A DNA stretch of 64,000 nucleotides from an uncultured Pelagibacteraceae bacterium. GTDB taxonomy: Bacteria > Pseudomonadota > Alphaproteobacteria > Pelagibacterales > Pelagibacteraceae. A program made the position numbers and the translations under genes. Positions 1-8,697 of the stretch are shown here, piece by piece. Each line of letters starts with the position of its first letter. Within the stretch, counting starts at the first letter, position 1. A model generated the notes under the pieces. That model had not been told where the DNA came from and did not search any database. It saw only the letters and a program-made list of their open reading frames with translations. Location of the stretch: contig CACJMB010000001.1 in assembly GCA_902594405.1 (NCBI GenBank), forward strand, positions 186,001 through 250,000, read 5' to 3'.

Positions 1-27
1 AGAGAATTTTTAAGAGATAATAAATGA
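1..27 (+). CDS. 3' end of an upstream gene, possibly fabZ (partial)
   Basis: Frame 1 is open from the window edge and ends in a TGA at 25-27, which overlaps the lpxA ATG as ATGA. Only eight C-terminal residues (REFLRDNK) are visible, too few to identify. In many proteobacteria fabZ directly precedes lpxA, so fabZ is a guess from context. Frame 2 also ends, at 11-13, so the frame choice rests only on the ATGA coupling. Confidence 0.3.
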   Translation, partial: REFLRDNK

Positions 28-806
28 TAGATAAAACAGCTATAATTGACTCAAAAGCTAAGATTTCTAAAAATGTAAAAATTGGTCCTTATTCGATCAT
101 AGGTCCTCATGTTGAAATTGAAGAGGGTACAGTTATTCAATCACACGTTAATATTACAGGGCAAACAAAAATTGGAAAAAACAATATTATTTATCCGTTT
201 GCATCAATAGGAAACGATCCTCAAGATCTAAAATTTCAAGGTGAAGAAACAAAGTTAGAGATTGGTAACAATAATAAAATTAGAGAATATGTCACAATTA
301 ATCCAGGAACAAAAGGAGGTGGTGGATTAACAAAAGTTGGTAACAACTGTTTGTTTATGGTTTCAGCCCATATTGCTCATGATTGTTATGTTGGAGACAA
401 CGTAATTTTGGCCAACAATGTGCCGTTAGGAGGTCATGCACTTATAGACGATAATGCTATTATTGGTGGTAATTCAGCTGTTCAGCAATTTACTAGAGTA
501 GGTAAATCAGCAATGATTGGAGGCATGTGTGGTGTAGTTAGAGATATAATTCCATATGGAATAGCACATGGCAACAGAAGTGTTTTACAGGGATTGAATT
601 TAATAGGTTTAAGAAGAAAAAATATTTCAAATAAAGAAATAATGATTTTAAGTGATGCGTACAAAGAAATTTTTAAAAATGAAAATTTAACAGAGAATTT
701 AAATAATCTATCAAAAGATTTTAAGAGCAGTGAACTAGTGGCAGAAGTTATTGGATTTATAGAAAAAGATAAGAAAAGACCAATTTGTACTCCATTTTCA
801 AAATAA
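24..806 (+). CDS. lpxA: Acyl-ACP--UDP-N-acetylglucosamine O-acyltransferase LpxA
   Basis: First enzyme of lipid A synthesis: it transfers a 3-hydroxyacyl chain from ACP to the 3-OH of UDP-GlcNAc in the cytoplasm. The 260 residues are the usual length. The N-terminal two thirds show the isoleucine/valine-rich hexapeptide periodicity of a left-handed beta-helix (residues about 1-180), followed by a helical C-terminal domain. The catalytic-histidine motif AHIAHD is at 115-120, so His119 matches E. coli His125. The gene is followed after one base by lpxI and then lpxB, so lipid A steps 1, 4 and 5 are encoded together. ATG at 24 is preceded by an ATGA overlap. Confidence 0.97.
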   Translation: MIDKTAIIDSKAKISKNVKIGPYSIIGPHVEIEEGTVIQSHVNITGQTKIGKNNIIYPFASIGNDPQDLKFQGEETKLEIGNNNKIREYVTINPGTKGGGGLTKVGNNCLFMVSAHIAHDCYVGDNVILANNVPLGGHALIDDNAIIGGNSAVQQFTRVGKSAMIGGMCGVVRDIIPYGIAHGNRSVLQGLNLIGLRRKNISNKEIMILSDAYKEIFKNENLTENLNNLSKDFKSSELVAEVIGFIEKDKKRPICTPFSK

Positions 807-807
807 A

Positions 808-1593
808 ATGATAGGTTTGTTTTTAGGTGACACAGAGTTTTCAGAACTAGTTCATAAAAAAATAAAAAAACAAAAAATAAAATATTTCATTATAGATTTT
901 TCAAAAAACAATAAATTTAATAAAGACAAGAATTCTTTTAGAATAAGCATTGGAAGATTTGGGAAAATTATAGATTTAATCAAACAAAAAAAGTGTAAAA
1001 AAGTTCTGTTTGCAGGCAAAATTTCAAAACCAAATTTTTCCTCTTTAAGATTAGATTTAAAAGGTATTTATTATATGCCAAGTGTAATCAGAGCTGCTAA
1101 AATAGGTGATGCAGCTATAATTAAATCAATAATAAAAATTTTAAATAATGAAGGAATAAAAGTCATTAGCTCTATATTCTTTAATCCAGAGCTATCATTA
1201 AAGAAAGGTTGTTACACCCAACTAAAGCCGAATAAACAAGATTTAATATCAATAAAAAAAGGGAAATTATTTTTTAATAAAACCAAAAGTCTAGACCACA
1301 TTCAAGCGTTAGTAGTTAAAGGTGATAAAATTTTAGCTAAAGAGGGAAAAGAGGGTACAAAAAAAATGTTATCAACATTAAAGAGAAAATCATATGGTAT
1401 TTTAATTAAATTACCGAAAAAGAAGCAAGATTTGAGAATGGATTTGCCAACAATTGGTTTACAAACTTTTAAGGATGCTAAAAAATATGGATTACGTGGT
1501 GTAGTTTTGCAATCTAAAAAGAATATTTTTCTAAATAAACCTGAATGCATTAAATTTGCTAATAAACATAAGATATTTATTAATATAATATGA
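808..1593 (+). CDS. lpxI: UDP-2,3-diacylglucosamine pyrophosphatase LpxI
   Basis: Hydrolyses UDP-2,3-diacyl-GlcN to lipid X and UMP. It is the alphaproteobacterial replacement for LpxH (formerly DUF1009). At 261 residues it is slightly shorter than typical (about 280). The family signature MDLPTIG is at 211-217; Asp212 matches the aspartate known to be needed in the Caulobacter enzyme. The motif FAGKISKP lies near 68-75. Its position between lpxA and lpxB, with lpxB starting inside its last codons (4-base ATGA overlap at 1590-1593), fits the assignment. No LpxH is visible in the window. Confidence 0.93.
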   Translation: MIGLFLGDTEFSELVHKKIKKQKIKYFIIDFSKNNKFNKDKNSFRISIGRFGKIIDLIKQKKCKKVLFAGKISKPNFSSLRLDLKGIYYMPSVIRAAKIGDAAIIKSIIKILNNEGIKVISSIFFNPELSLKKGCYTQLKPNKQDLISIKKGKLFFNKTKSLDHIQALVVKGDKILAKEGKEGTKKMLSTLKRKSYGILIKLPKKKQDLRMDLPTIGLQTFKDAKKYGLRGVVLQSKKNIFLNKPECIKFANKHKIFINII

Positions 1594-2723
1594 AAAAAAT
1601 ATTCATACTCACAGGCGAGCCTTCTGGAGACAAATTAGCTTCAACAGTCATTTCTAAGTTAAAATCTCAAAATCCTGATATTGAATATTCATCTGTCGGT
1701 GGAAATCATTTAAATAAATTAGGAATTGAAAGTATTTTTAATTTAAATGAAATAACTTATCTAGGTTTTACAAGTATTTTGTTCAACATATTTAAAATTA
1801 GAAATAAAATTAACCATACTGTTAATGAAATAATAAAATTTAACCCCGATATATTGTTTTCTGTTGATAGCCCTGATTTTACCATGAGAGTTGCTGAGAG
1901 AGTTAAAAAAATTAATACTAATATCAAAACAATTCACTATGTAGCTCCTCAAGTTTGGATATGGAGAAAAAATAGAGTTAAAAAAATTAAAAAGTTTATT
2001 GATCATATCCTTTTATTATTTGATTTTGAAAAAAAATATTTCGATGAAGAAAATATAAAAAATACTTTTGTTGGACATCCTTTAATTGAAAAAAATGAGG
2101 ATAACAAAAAAATTGTAGAAAATATAATTCCTAAAGATAGAAAAATTATATCAATTTTCCCTGGAAGTAGAAAATCTGAAACAGACGTATTATTAAATAT
2201 TTTAATTAATTTTATAAAACTAATGAACAAAAGACATAATGATTTTTATTTTTACTTTCATGCAACTGATGAAAACAAAAATTTAATTTTATCAGAAATT
2301 AAAAAATCTAATATTGAAAATGTAGATGTGGTTTCAGATGAAAATATTAAATCTAAAGTTTTATCTAATTCAGTTTTTGCTGTATCTAAATCTGGCACAG
2401 TTTCACTACAAATTTCTAGTTCAAATATACCGTCTATAATTATTTATAAACTTAGTTTTATAAATTTTATGATATTTAAAATGTTAATTAATGTTAAATT
2501 TGCAAATATAATTAATATTATCAATAATCGTGAAGTCATACCTGAATTATTACAAAATGAATGCAATGCTGATGAAATATATAGATCTGTAATTTATCTT
2601 TTAAAAAACCCTGATCTTATCAAAAAACAATTATCTGATTGTTCAAAAACATTAGAAGGAATTAGATCTAAAACTTCTTCATCTGAAGAGGCTTGTCTAG
2701 TTTTAAGTAATTATCTTAGCTAG
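1590..2723 (+). CDS. lpxB: Lipid-A-disaccharide synthase LpxB
   Basis: GT19 glycosyltransferase joining lipid X to UDP-2,3-diacylglucosamine to form the tetraacyl disaccharide at the inner membrane. The 377 residues are normal. It begins with the family start GEPSGDKLAS (near 8-17) and contains HYVAPQVWIWR (about 116-126), FVGHPLIE (about 159-166) and SIFPGSRKSE (about 187-196), all typical LpxB blocks. Start overlaps the lpxI stop (ATGA). Its 3' end runs 21 bases into the convergent gltX, with no room for a terminator. Confidence 0.96.
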   Translation: MKKIFILTGEPSGDKLASTVISKLKSQNPDIEYSSVGGNHLNKLGIESIFNLNEITYLGFTSILFNIFKIRNKINHTVNEIIKFNPDILFSVDSPDFTMRVAERVKKINTNIKTIHYVAPQVWIWRKNRVKKIKKFIDHILLLFDFEKKYFDEENIKNTFVGHPLIEKNEDNKKIVENIIPKDRKIISIFPGSRKSETDVLLNILINFIKLMNKRHNDFYFYFHATDENKNLILSEIKKSNIENVDVVSDENIKSKVLSNSVFAVSKSGTVSLQISSSNIPSIIIYKLSFINFMIFKMLINVKFANIINIINNREVIPELLQNECNADEIYRSVIYLLKNPDLIKKQLSDCSKTLEGIRSKTSSSEEACLVLSNYLS

Positions 2724-4100
2724 TCTTTTTAAAACCTCTTCTTTACCAAGAGAAATAACTATATCATATAATCCAGGACCAAATTTTGATCCTGTTAAAC
2801 CAATCCGTATTGGCTGACCGACTCCTTTAAAATTTGTATCATTTGTTTTAATCAAATTATTTACTACAGGCTCTAAATTCTCCTTATTTATATTTGATAT
2901 GGATGATAATTCTTTAATAAATTCTGAAATAATTTTTTTTGCTTTATCATCTATTAATTCAATATCATCTTCATTAAAGTTAACTTCATCATTTATGATG
3001 AATTTTGAATTATTGTAAATATCTTCTAATGTTTTAGCCTTATTTTTTAAAAATGATAATGAGGATTTAACTTTTGTTTCTTTGTCTTTTTTAATTTCTT
3101 CTTTATAAATTTTACAATATTCGTCTAGACATTGATAAAGATCGTTTTCATCGATTGTTTTTATATAGTGCTCATTCATTGATAATATTCTACTCATATC
3201 TAGTTTTGATGGTGATTTTCCTATACCTGCTAAATTAAAGCGTTCAATGCTCTCTTCTAGAGTAAATATTTCTTTATCTTGATATGACCATCCTAGTCTA
3301 AGTAAATAATTTCTTAATGCATCAGGCATTATTCCTATTTTTGAGTAATCATCCAAAGTTGAGGCATTATCTCTTTTTGAAAGCTTTTTACCTTCAATAG
3401 TATGAATTAGTGGAATATGTGCAAATTCTGGAACATCCCAACCCATTGCTTTGTATATTTGTATTTGTTTAAAAGTATTTATCTTATGATCATCTCCTCT
3501 GATTATATGTGTCATTCCCATTTGATAATCGTCAACAGTTGCAGAAAGATTGTAAGTTGGTGTTCCATCGTTTCTTAAAATTATAAAATCTTCTATTGTA
3601 TTATTTTCAATTTCAACATCTCCTTGAACTAAATCATTAAGTTTAGATTTTCCCTCTATTTTACTTTTAAATCTAATTACGGGTTTAATATCTTTAGGAG
3701 CATCTTTCTCATCAACATCTCTCCATTTTCTATTATAAATATATGGCATTTTTTTTTGCCTAGCTCTTTTTTTTTGCTCCTCTATTTCTTCAGCAGAGCA
3801 ATAACATTTATACGCATTTCCATTTTTTAATAACTTGTTTGCAACTTTAATATGATCATCTATTTTCTTAGATTGAATATATTCCTCACCATCATGTTCA
3901 ATTCCTATCCACTTTAATGATTTTATAATTTGAACTTTGTGTTCCTCTTTAGATCTTTCTTTATCAGTATCTTCTATTCTGAGGTGAAAAGTTCCTTTTT
4001 GATTTTTAGAGAACAACCAATTAAATAAAGCAGTTCTAACCCCACCAATATGAAGAGCTCCAGTAGGGGATGGCGCAAAACGTGTTGCAACTTTAGGCAT
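2703..4100 (-). CDS. gltX: Glutamate--tRNA ligase GltX
   Basis: Class I aminoacyl-tRNA synthetase charging tRNA-Glu. From the ATG at 4100 the protein has 465 residues. An in-frame TTG one codon upstream (4103) is a less likely start. The adenylation motif PSPTGALHIGG is at residues 10-20 (HIGG as HIGH) and KLSKRDN near 245 serves as KMSKS. In alphaproteobacteria that charge tRNA-Gln through GatCAB, GltX may be non-discriminating; the window cannot decide. It lies 22 bases downstream of lexA on the same strand and converges on lpxB. Confidence 0.96.
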   Translation of the reverse strand: MPKVATRFAPSPTGALHIGGVRTALFNWLFSKNQKGTFHLRIEDTDKERSKEEHKVQIIKSLKWIGIEHDGEEYIQSKKIDDHIKVANKLLKNGNAYKCYCSAEEIEEQKKRARQKKMPYIYNRKWRDVDEKDAPKDIKPVIRFKSKIEGKSKLNDLVQGDVEIENNTIEDFIILRNDGTPTYNLSATVDDYQMGMTHIIRGDDHKINTFKQIQIYKAMGWDVPEFAHIPLIHTIEGKKLSKRDNASTLDDYSKIGIMPDALRNYLLRLGWSYQDKEIFTLEESIERFNLAGIGKSPSKLDMSRILSMNEHYIKTIDENDLYQCLDEYCKIYKEEIKKDKETKVKSSLSFLKNKAKTLEDIYNNSKFIINDEVNFNEDDIELIDDKAKKIISEFIKELSSISNINKENLEPVVNNLIKTNDTNFKGVGQPIRIGLTGSKFGPGLYDIVISLGKEEVLKRLAKIIT

Positions 4101-4122
4101 CAATATTGTTTAGACTATTTTT

Positions 4123-4800
4123 TTAGAAGTTTCTATATAAAGATACTAAAACCCCTTGAACTTTTACTCTATCAGGTCCAAAAATCTTAGTTTCATAGTT
4201 TCTATTAGCACTTTCAAGCGCCACAACCTTACCTTTTTTTCGAATTCTTTTTAACATTGCTTCATGCTCATCTATTAATGCCACGACAATTTTACCATTA
4301 TCAGCAGTATCTGTTCTTTTAATAATAACAGTATCACCTTCATGAATACCTGCATCTATCATGGAGTCACCTTGAACTTTTAATCCAAAGTAATCACCAT
4401 TTTTTTCTAAATTATTTGGTAGCGGAATTCTAGAAACCTCATTTTGTATTGCTTCAACAGGTGTTCCAGCTGCAATTTTTCCAAGCACTGGGACTTCTGC
4501 TTCATCAGAATTAGTTTGTTCTTCATCTAATCCACCTTTAATCACGCTAGGTGAAAAACTATTATAAATATCATTTGCAGAAGCTGTTTCTGGTAATTTA
4601 ATTACCTCTAAAGCTCTTGCTTTATGAGCTAATCTTTTAATAAAACCTCTTTCCTCTAAAGCACTAATCAATCTATGAATACCTGATTTAGATTTTAAAT
4701 TAAGAGACTGTTTCATTTCTTCATATGAAGGAGATACACCAGAACTTCTCAACTTCTTGTTGATAAATAAAAGTAGGTTTTTTTGTTTTTTTGTTAGCAT
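4123..4800 (-). CDS. lexA: SOS repressor LexA
   Basis: Transcriptional repressor and self-cleaving serine protease of the SOS response. The 225 residues show an N-terminal winged helix (about 1-65) and an S24 peptidase domain. The cleavage bond is Ala111-Gly112 (GKIAAG), the nucleophile Ser146 (GDSMID) and the general base Lys184 (EAMLKR). The ATG at 4800 lies 25 bases from a GTTC-N7-GTTC box (4825-4839), consistent with autoregulation. gltX follows on the same strand. The trp genes read toward it from upstream without an evident terminator. Confidence 0.96.
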   Translation of the reverse strand: MLTKKQKNLLLFINKKLRSSGVSPSYEEMKQSLNLKSKSGIHRLISALEERGFIKRLAHKARALEVIKLPETASANDIYNSFSPSVIKGGLDEEQTNSDEAEVPVLGKIAAGTPVEAIQNEVSRIPLPNNLEKNGDYFGLKVQGDSMIDAGIHEGDTVIIKRTDTADNGKIVVALIDEHEAMLKRIRKKGKVVALESANRNYETKIFGPDRVKVQGVLVSLYRNF

Positions 4801-4824
4801 AAGAACAAATATCGTACAAATAAT

Positions 4825-4839
4825 GTTCTATAAAAGTTC
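4825..4839 (-). promoter_or_regulatory. LexA box upstream of lexA
   Basis: On the plus strand the sequence is GTTCTATAAAAGTTC, an exact match to the alphaproteobacterial LexA operator GTTC-N7-GTTC. It overlaps a TATAGA -10-like hexamer of lexA (minus strand, 4832-4827), with a weak TTGTTA -35 at 4853-4848 and a 15-base spacer. A second, imperfect copy (GAAC-N7-GTAC) lies at 4803-4817 next to the start codon. Confidence 0.8.
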
Positions 4840-4889
4840 TTTTAAATTAACAATACTTAAAAAAACCAGCAAAATAGGGCTTTATTTGA

Positions 4890-5681
4890 CTATAAAACTG
4901 AAAAAATAGAATTTTTATCTAAGTTTTTCAAAAGTGATTCACCAATTAAAAAAGTGTTAATTGATGTTTTGTTATTAAGCTCTAATAGCTCATCTTTATT
5001 CTTAATTCCACTTTCAGATATTAAAGGACCTTTGTGACTTTTTACAACATCATAAATATCATAAGTTGTATTTATATCAGTTTTAAGTGTTTTTAAATTT
5101 CTGTTGTTTATTCCAATTAATGCATCTTTAAAATTTAATGCTTTTTTAGCTTCTTCTACTGTATGAACTTCAACTATAACCGACATATTGTATTTCATAG
5201 CTTCATCATATAATTCAGATGCAAGATCATCTGAAACCCCAGCCAAAATAATTAAAATTGCATCTGCACCATAACTTTTTGCTAAAGGTATTTGAAATTT
5301 ATCGATAAAAAAATCTTTACACAATATAGGTAAATTTATTTTATCTTTTATTTTGCTTATGTGGATTAAATTCCCTAAAAAATAATCTTCTTCAGTTAAA
5401 ACTGAAAGACAAGTTGCTTTATTATTTAAATAAATTTGAGCAATATCCACTGGATTATAATCATCAATTATTATACCCGCTGAAGGACTTGCTTTTTTAA
5501 TTTCAGCAATAATAGAAGTTTTATTATTTTTTATATTATTTTCTATTTTTTCTTTAAAATTAATATAGCTGTTGTTTTTATTAATTAATTCATCCAAAGT
5601 TTTAAGATCTAGGGATTTTTTTAATTTATCAACTTTTTCAACTTTCTTTTGAATGATATTTTGAAGTATATTTTCAGACAT
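4890..5681 (-). CDS. trpC: Indole-3-glycerol-phosphate synthase TrpC
   Basis: Closes the indole ring in tryptophan synthesis. The TIM-barrel protein has 263 residues. Recognisable blocks are IIAEIKKASPSAG (about 56-68), the catalytic-lysine strand ILCKDFFID (about 118-126), VEVHTVEEA and the phosphate-binding LISESGI near 222-228. Unlike the E. coli enzyme it is not fused to TrpF. It overlaps the trpD end by 8 bases and is the last of the trpE-G-D-C group; trpF, trpB and trpA are not in the window. Confidence 0.96.
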   Translation of the reverse strand: MSENILQNIIQKKVEKVDKLKKSLDLKTLDELINKNNSYINFKEKIENNIKNNKTSIIAEIKKASPSAGIIIDDYNPVDIAQIYLNNKATCLSVLTEEDYFLGNLIHISKIKDKINLPILCKDFFIDKFQIPLAKSYGADAILIILAGVSDDLASELYDEAMKYNMSVIVEVHTVEEAKKALNFKDALIGINNRNLKTLKTDINTTYDIYDVVKSHKGPLISESGIKNKDELLELNNKTSINTFLIGESLLKNLDKNSIFSVL

Positions 5682-6666
5682 TTTGAATTTTTTCTAGATG
5701 TAAAAAGCTTTTTCCAGAAAGGATAAATTCTCTTGTGTAATTATATGCTTCAGAAAAGTCTGAAAATTTTTCTCCAACAATTAACCCCGCTGCAGCATTT
5801 AAACAAACTGCTTTTGAAAAATCGTTATCTTCACCTTTAAATATTTCAATCATCTTATCAGCATTATATTTTGCATCATCACCTACTAAATTTTTAAAAT
5901 TATCTCCATTAACCCCCAAAACATTTGGATCTATTTTTATTTCAGATATTTGACCATCTTTTAATTGAATAACATTAGTGATTGCATATGGAGATATTTC
6001 ATCCAACCCATCTTCACTATTCACTATCCAAGCAAATTTTAAATTTAAATTTTTAAGCCCTTCTGCAAAAATTTTTAATAATTTTTTATCAAAAACACCT
6101 ACAACTTGTCTCTCTACAAGAGCTGGATTACTTAACGGACCAATCATATTAAAAATAGTTCTTTTTCCAATTTTCTTTCTTACAGGTCCTACAAATCTCA
6201 TTGCACTATGATAATTTGGTGCAAACATAAAACCAAAATTGTTGGTATTAATTTCTTTTTCTATGTCCTCAGGTTCTAAATCAATTTTAATTTTAAGAGC
6301 TTCTAAAACATCACCAGACCCACATTTCGAGGAAACAGCTTTATTGCCATGCTTAGCAACTTTTGTACCCATGCTAGATAAAAGTAGAGCAGAAGCAGTT
6401 GAAATATTGAGGGTATTCATACCATCACCGCCAGTACCACAAGTATCAATACAATCACTTACATTTACTCGTTTTGATTTTTCTCTCAGAACAAAAACTC
6501 CACCTGCTATTTCATCTGAAACTTCACCTTTTTCAGACAGCAAAGTTAAAAAGTCAAAAATTTTATTATCACTGGCTTTTCCTGTCATTAATATTTCAAA
6601 AGCAGTTTTACTTTCTTCAAAAGTTAAATCTTGTTTATTTTTAAGTTTTTCTAAAATTTGATCCAT
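5674..6666 (-). CDS. trpD: Anthranilate phosphoribosyltransferase TrpD
   Basis: Transfers phosphoribose from PRPP to anthranilate. At 330 residues it is normal for a stand-alone TrpD. The signature DTCGTGGDGMNTLNIST at about 79-95 contains the PRPP/anthranilate-binding GTGGDG, and KHGNKAVSSKCGSGDVLE follows. It lies 4 bases downstream of trpG and overlaps trpC by 8 bases, so the trp genes are most likely translated from one mRNA. Confidence 0.96.
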   Translation of the reverse strand: MDQILEKLKNKQDLTFEESKTAFEILMTGKASDNKIFDFLTLLSEKGEVSDEIAGGVFVLREKSKRVNVSDCIDTCGTGGDGMNTLNISTASALLLSSMGTKVAKHGNKAVSSKCGSGDVLEALKIKIDLEPEDIEKEINTNNFGFMFAPNYHSAMRFVGPVRKKIGKRTIFNMIGPLSNPALVERQVVGVFDKKLLKIFAEGLKNLNLKFAWIVNSEDGLDEISPYAITNVIQLKDGQISEIKIDPNVLGVNGDNFKNLVGDDAKYNADKMIEIFKGEDNDFSKAVCLNAAAGLIVGEKFSDFSEAYNYTREFILSGKSFLHLEKIQNV

Positions 6667-6670
6667 AAAT

Positions 6671-7237
6671 TTAATTGTTAATAAAGTTTTTAAGAATTTT
6701 CATTCCAAACTTAGTTTTAATACTTTCAGGATGGAATTGTACACCATGAATATTAAATTTTTTATGTTGTACACCCATTATAATCCCGTCTTCTGTCTCT
6801 GCTGTAATTTCTAGATCTTTTGATAACGTTTTTTTATCAATTACCAAACTATGGTATCTGGTAGCTTCAAATGTATTTGGGAGGTTTTTTAAAATACCGA
6901 TTTTTTTTGATTTGATTTTGCTTGTTTTGCCGTGCATTAACTTTCTTGCTTGAACAATTTTTGATCCAAAAACTTGTCCAATTATCTGATGACCTAAACA
7001 TACTCCTAAAAAAGGTAATTCTTTGTATAATGAGTTTAATATTTTAATACAATTGCCAGATTGATTTGGGTTGCCTGGTCCTGGTGAAATAACAATTTTA
7101 TCATATTTCTTTTTAATGATTTCTTTAGAATTAATTTTATCATTTCTAACTACATCAACTTTAACATTTAATGAGGAGATATAGTGATACAAATTAAAAG
7201 TAAAACTATCGTAATTATCTATTAACAATACTTTCAT
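6671..7237 (-). CDS. trpG: Anthranilate synthase glutamine amidotransferase subunit TrpG
   Basis: Class I glutamine amidotransferase supplying ammonia to TrpE; in small genomes the same protein often also serves PabB. The 188 residues include the oxyanion loop SPGPGNP (51-57), the nucleophile Cys80 in LGVCLGHQ, and the His169/Glu171 pair in QFHPES. It begins inside the trpE stop codon (TAATG at 7239-7235), which implies translational coupling with its partner subunit. Confidence 0.95.
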   Translation of the reverse strand: MKVLLIDNYDSFTFNLYHYISSLNVKVDVVRNDKINSKEIIKKKYDKIVISPGPGNPNQSGNCIKILNSLYKELPFLGVCLGHQIIGQVFGSKIVQARKLMHGKTSKIKSKKIGILKNLPNTFEATRYHSLVIDKKTLSKDLEITAETEDGIIMGVQHKKFNIHGVQFHPESIKTKFGMKILKNFINN

Positions 7238-8697
7238 TATCTTAAAGCATTAATTAAAGCTTTCGCTTTATTAACTGTTTCCTCATATTCATTTTTAGGT
7301 TTACTGTCTGCAACTATACCCGCACCTGCTTGTACATAAAATTTTTTATTTTTAGCAACTGCAGTTCTTAAAGCTATACAAGTATCAAATTCACCATTTG
7401 CAGCAAAATATCCAATTCCACCTGCGTAAACTTTTCTTTTTGATGTTTCCAATTCATCTATAATTTCCATAGCTCTAATTTTTGGAGCTCCAGAAACAGT
7501 ACCTGCTGGAAAACCAGCTAAGAGCGATTTAAATTTTGAAAATTTTTTATTATATTCCCCAACTACATTTGAAACTATATGCATAACATGAGAATATCTT
7601 TCAATAATGAAGCTTTCTGTAACTTTTACCGAATTTATCTTTGAGACTTTACCAGCATCATTTCTACCCAAATCAAGTAACATCAAATGCTCTGAAAGTT
7701 CTTTTTTATCTTTAAGTAGGTCTCTTTCATAAAAAAGATCTTCTTTATTAGTTTTACCCCTTGGTCTAGTTCCTGCGATTGGTCTTACAGTAATTTTATT
7801 ATCCCTAAGTCTTACAAGTATTTCAGGACTTGCACCAATAATTTGAAAATCCTCAAAATTGAAGAAAAACATAAAAGGAGAAGGATTTGTTACTCTTAGT
7901 TTTTTATAAATATCTAATGGTTTCTTTGTTAATTTTGCCTCAAATCTTTGGCTTAAAACAACCTGAAAAATATCTCCTAATTTAATATATTTTTTTGCTC
8001 TATTAACCATTGATAAAAATTTATTTTTTGAAGTGTTAGATTTCACTTTTATATTTTTTGATTTTTGAATTATTTTTTTATCAATATTTTTGATTGATGA
8101 CTGAATGAGTAATTTAAACAAATCAGATTTAATTTCTTCATATTTATTTTTATAGTTTTTAATTTTTTCATCTTTAAAAATATTAGATATGTAAAAAATT
8201 TCTTTTTTTAAATTATCATGAATGACCAAAGTTCTTGGACGTAGAAGCCTTACATCTGGTAAATTAAGATCGTTTTTACAATTATTTGGAATTTTTTCTA
8301 TGTATCTGATTGAATCATAAGAAAAATATCCAGAGATTAATGAGCAAATGTTAGGTAAATTTTTGGGAGTTTCAAACTTGAAATCTTCAATTATTTTTTC
8401 AATTAATTTATCTGGTTTATCATTTAATTTCCTTTTTTTATTTTTTTGAATTAGATAAGAATTATTATTATTAAACTCCCATATTTTATCAGGATTTTTA
8501 CCAAATATTGTATATCTACCTTTGATTTTACCTTTTTCTACAGACTCAAATATAAAACTATTTTTTTCTTCTAGGAAATTATTGATTAGGTTTAATACCT
8601 CTTCATCATTTTTTACTTTCTTTTTAGCAAAGATGATTTGATTTTTTTTGCTTCTGTGTCGAAACTTAAAATCTTTGAAGCTTCGATTAATAATCAT
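7237..8697 (-). CDS. trpE: Anthranilate synthase component I TrpE
   Basis: Converts chorismate plus ammonia to anthranilate. The 486 residues carry an N-terminal anthranilate-synthase domain and the chorismate-binding C-terminal domain, with blocks FQVVLSQRF (about 244), GASPEILVR, PIAGTRPRG, LLDLGRND, SHVMHIVS, FPAGTVSGAPK and QAGAGIVADS. PIAGTRPRG and GAGIVADS are the usual chorismate contacts. The start overlaps the upstream ppiD-like gene by four bases (ATGA). No leader-peptide attenuator is possible directly upstream because there is no gap. Confidence 0.95.
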   Translation of the reverse strand: MIINRSFKDFKFRHRSKKNQIIFAKKKVKNDEEVLNLINNFLEEKNSFIFESVEKGKIKGRYTIFGKNPDKIWEFNNNNSYLIQKNKKRKLNDKPDKLIEKIIEDFKFETPKNLPNICSLISGYFSYDSIRYIEKIPNNCKNDLNLPDVRLLRPRTLVIHDNLKKEIFYISNIFKDEKIKNYKNKYEEIKSDLFKLLIQSSIKNIDKKIIQKSKNIKVKSNTSKNKFLSMVNRAKKYIKLGDIFQVVLSQRFEAKLTKKPLDIYKKLRVTNPSPFMFFFNFEDFQIIGASPEILVRLRDNKITVRPIAGTRPRGKTNKEDLFYERDLLKDKKELSEHLMLLDLGRNDAGKVSKINSVKVTESFIIERYSHVMHIVSNVVGEYNKKFSKFKSLLAGFPAGTVSGAPKIRAMEIIDELETSKRKVYAGGIGYFAANGEFDTCIALRTAVAKNKKFYVQAGAGIVADSKPKNEYEETVNKAKALINALR

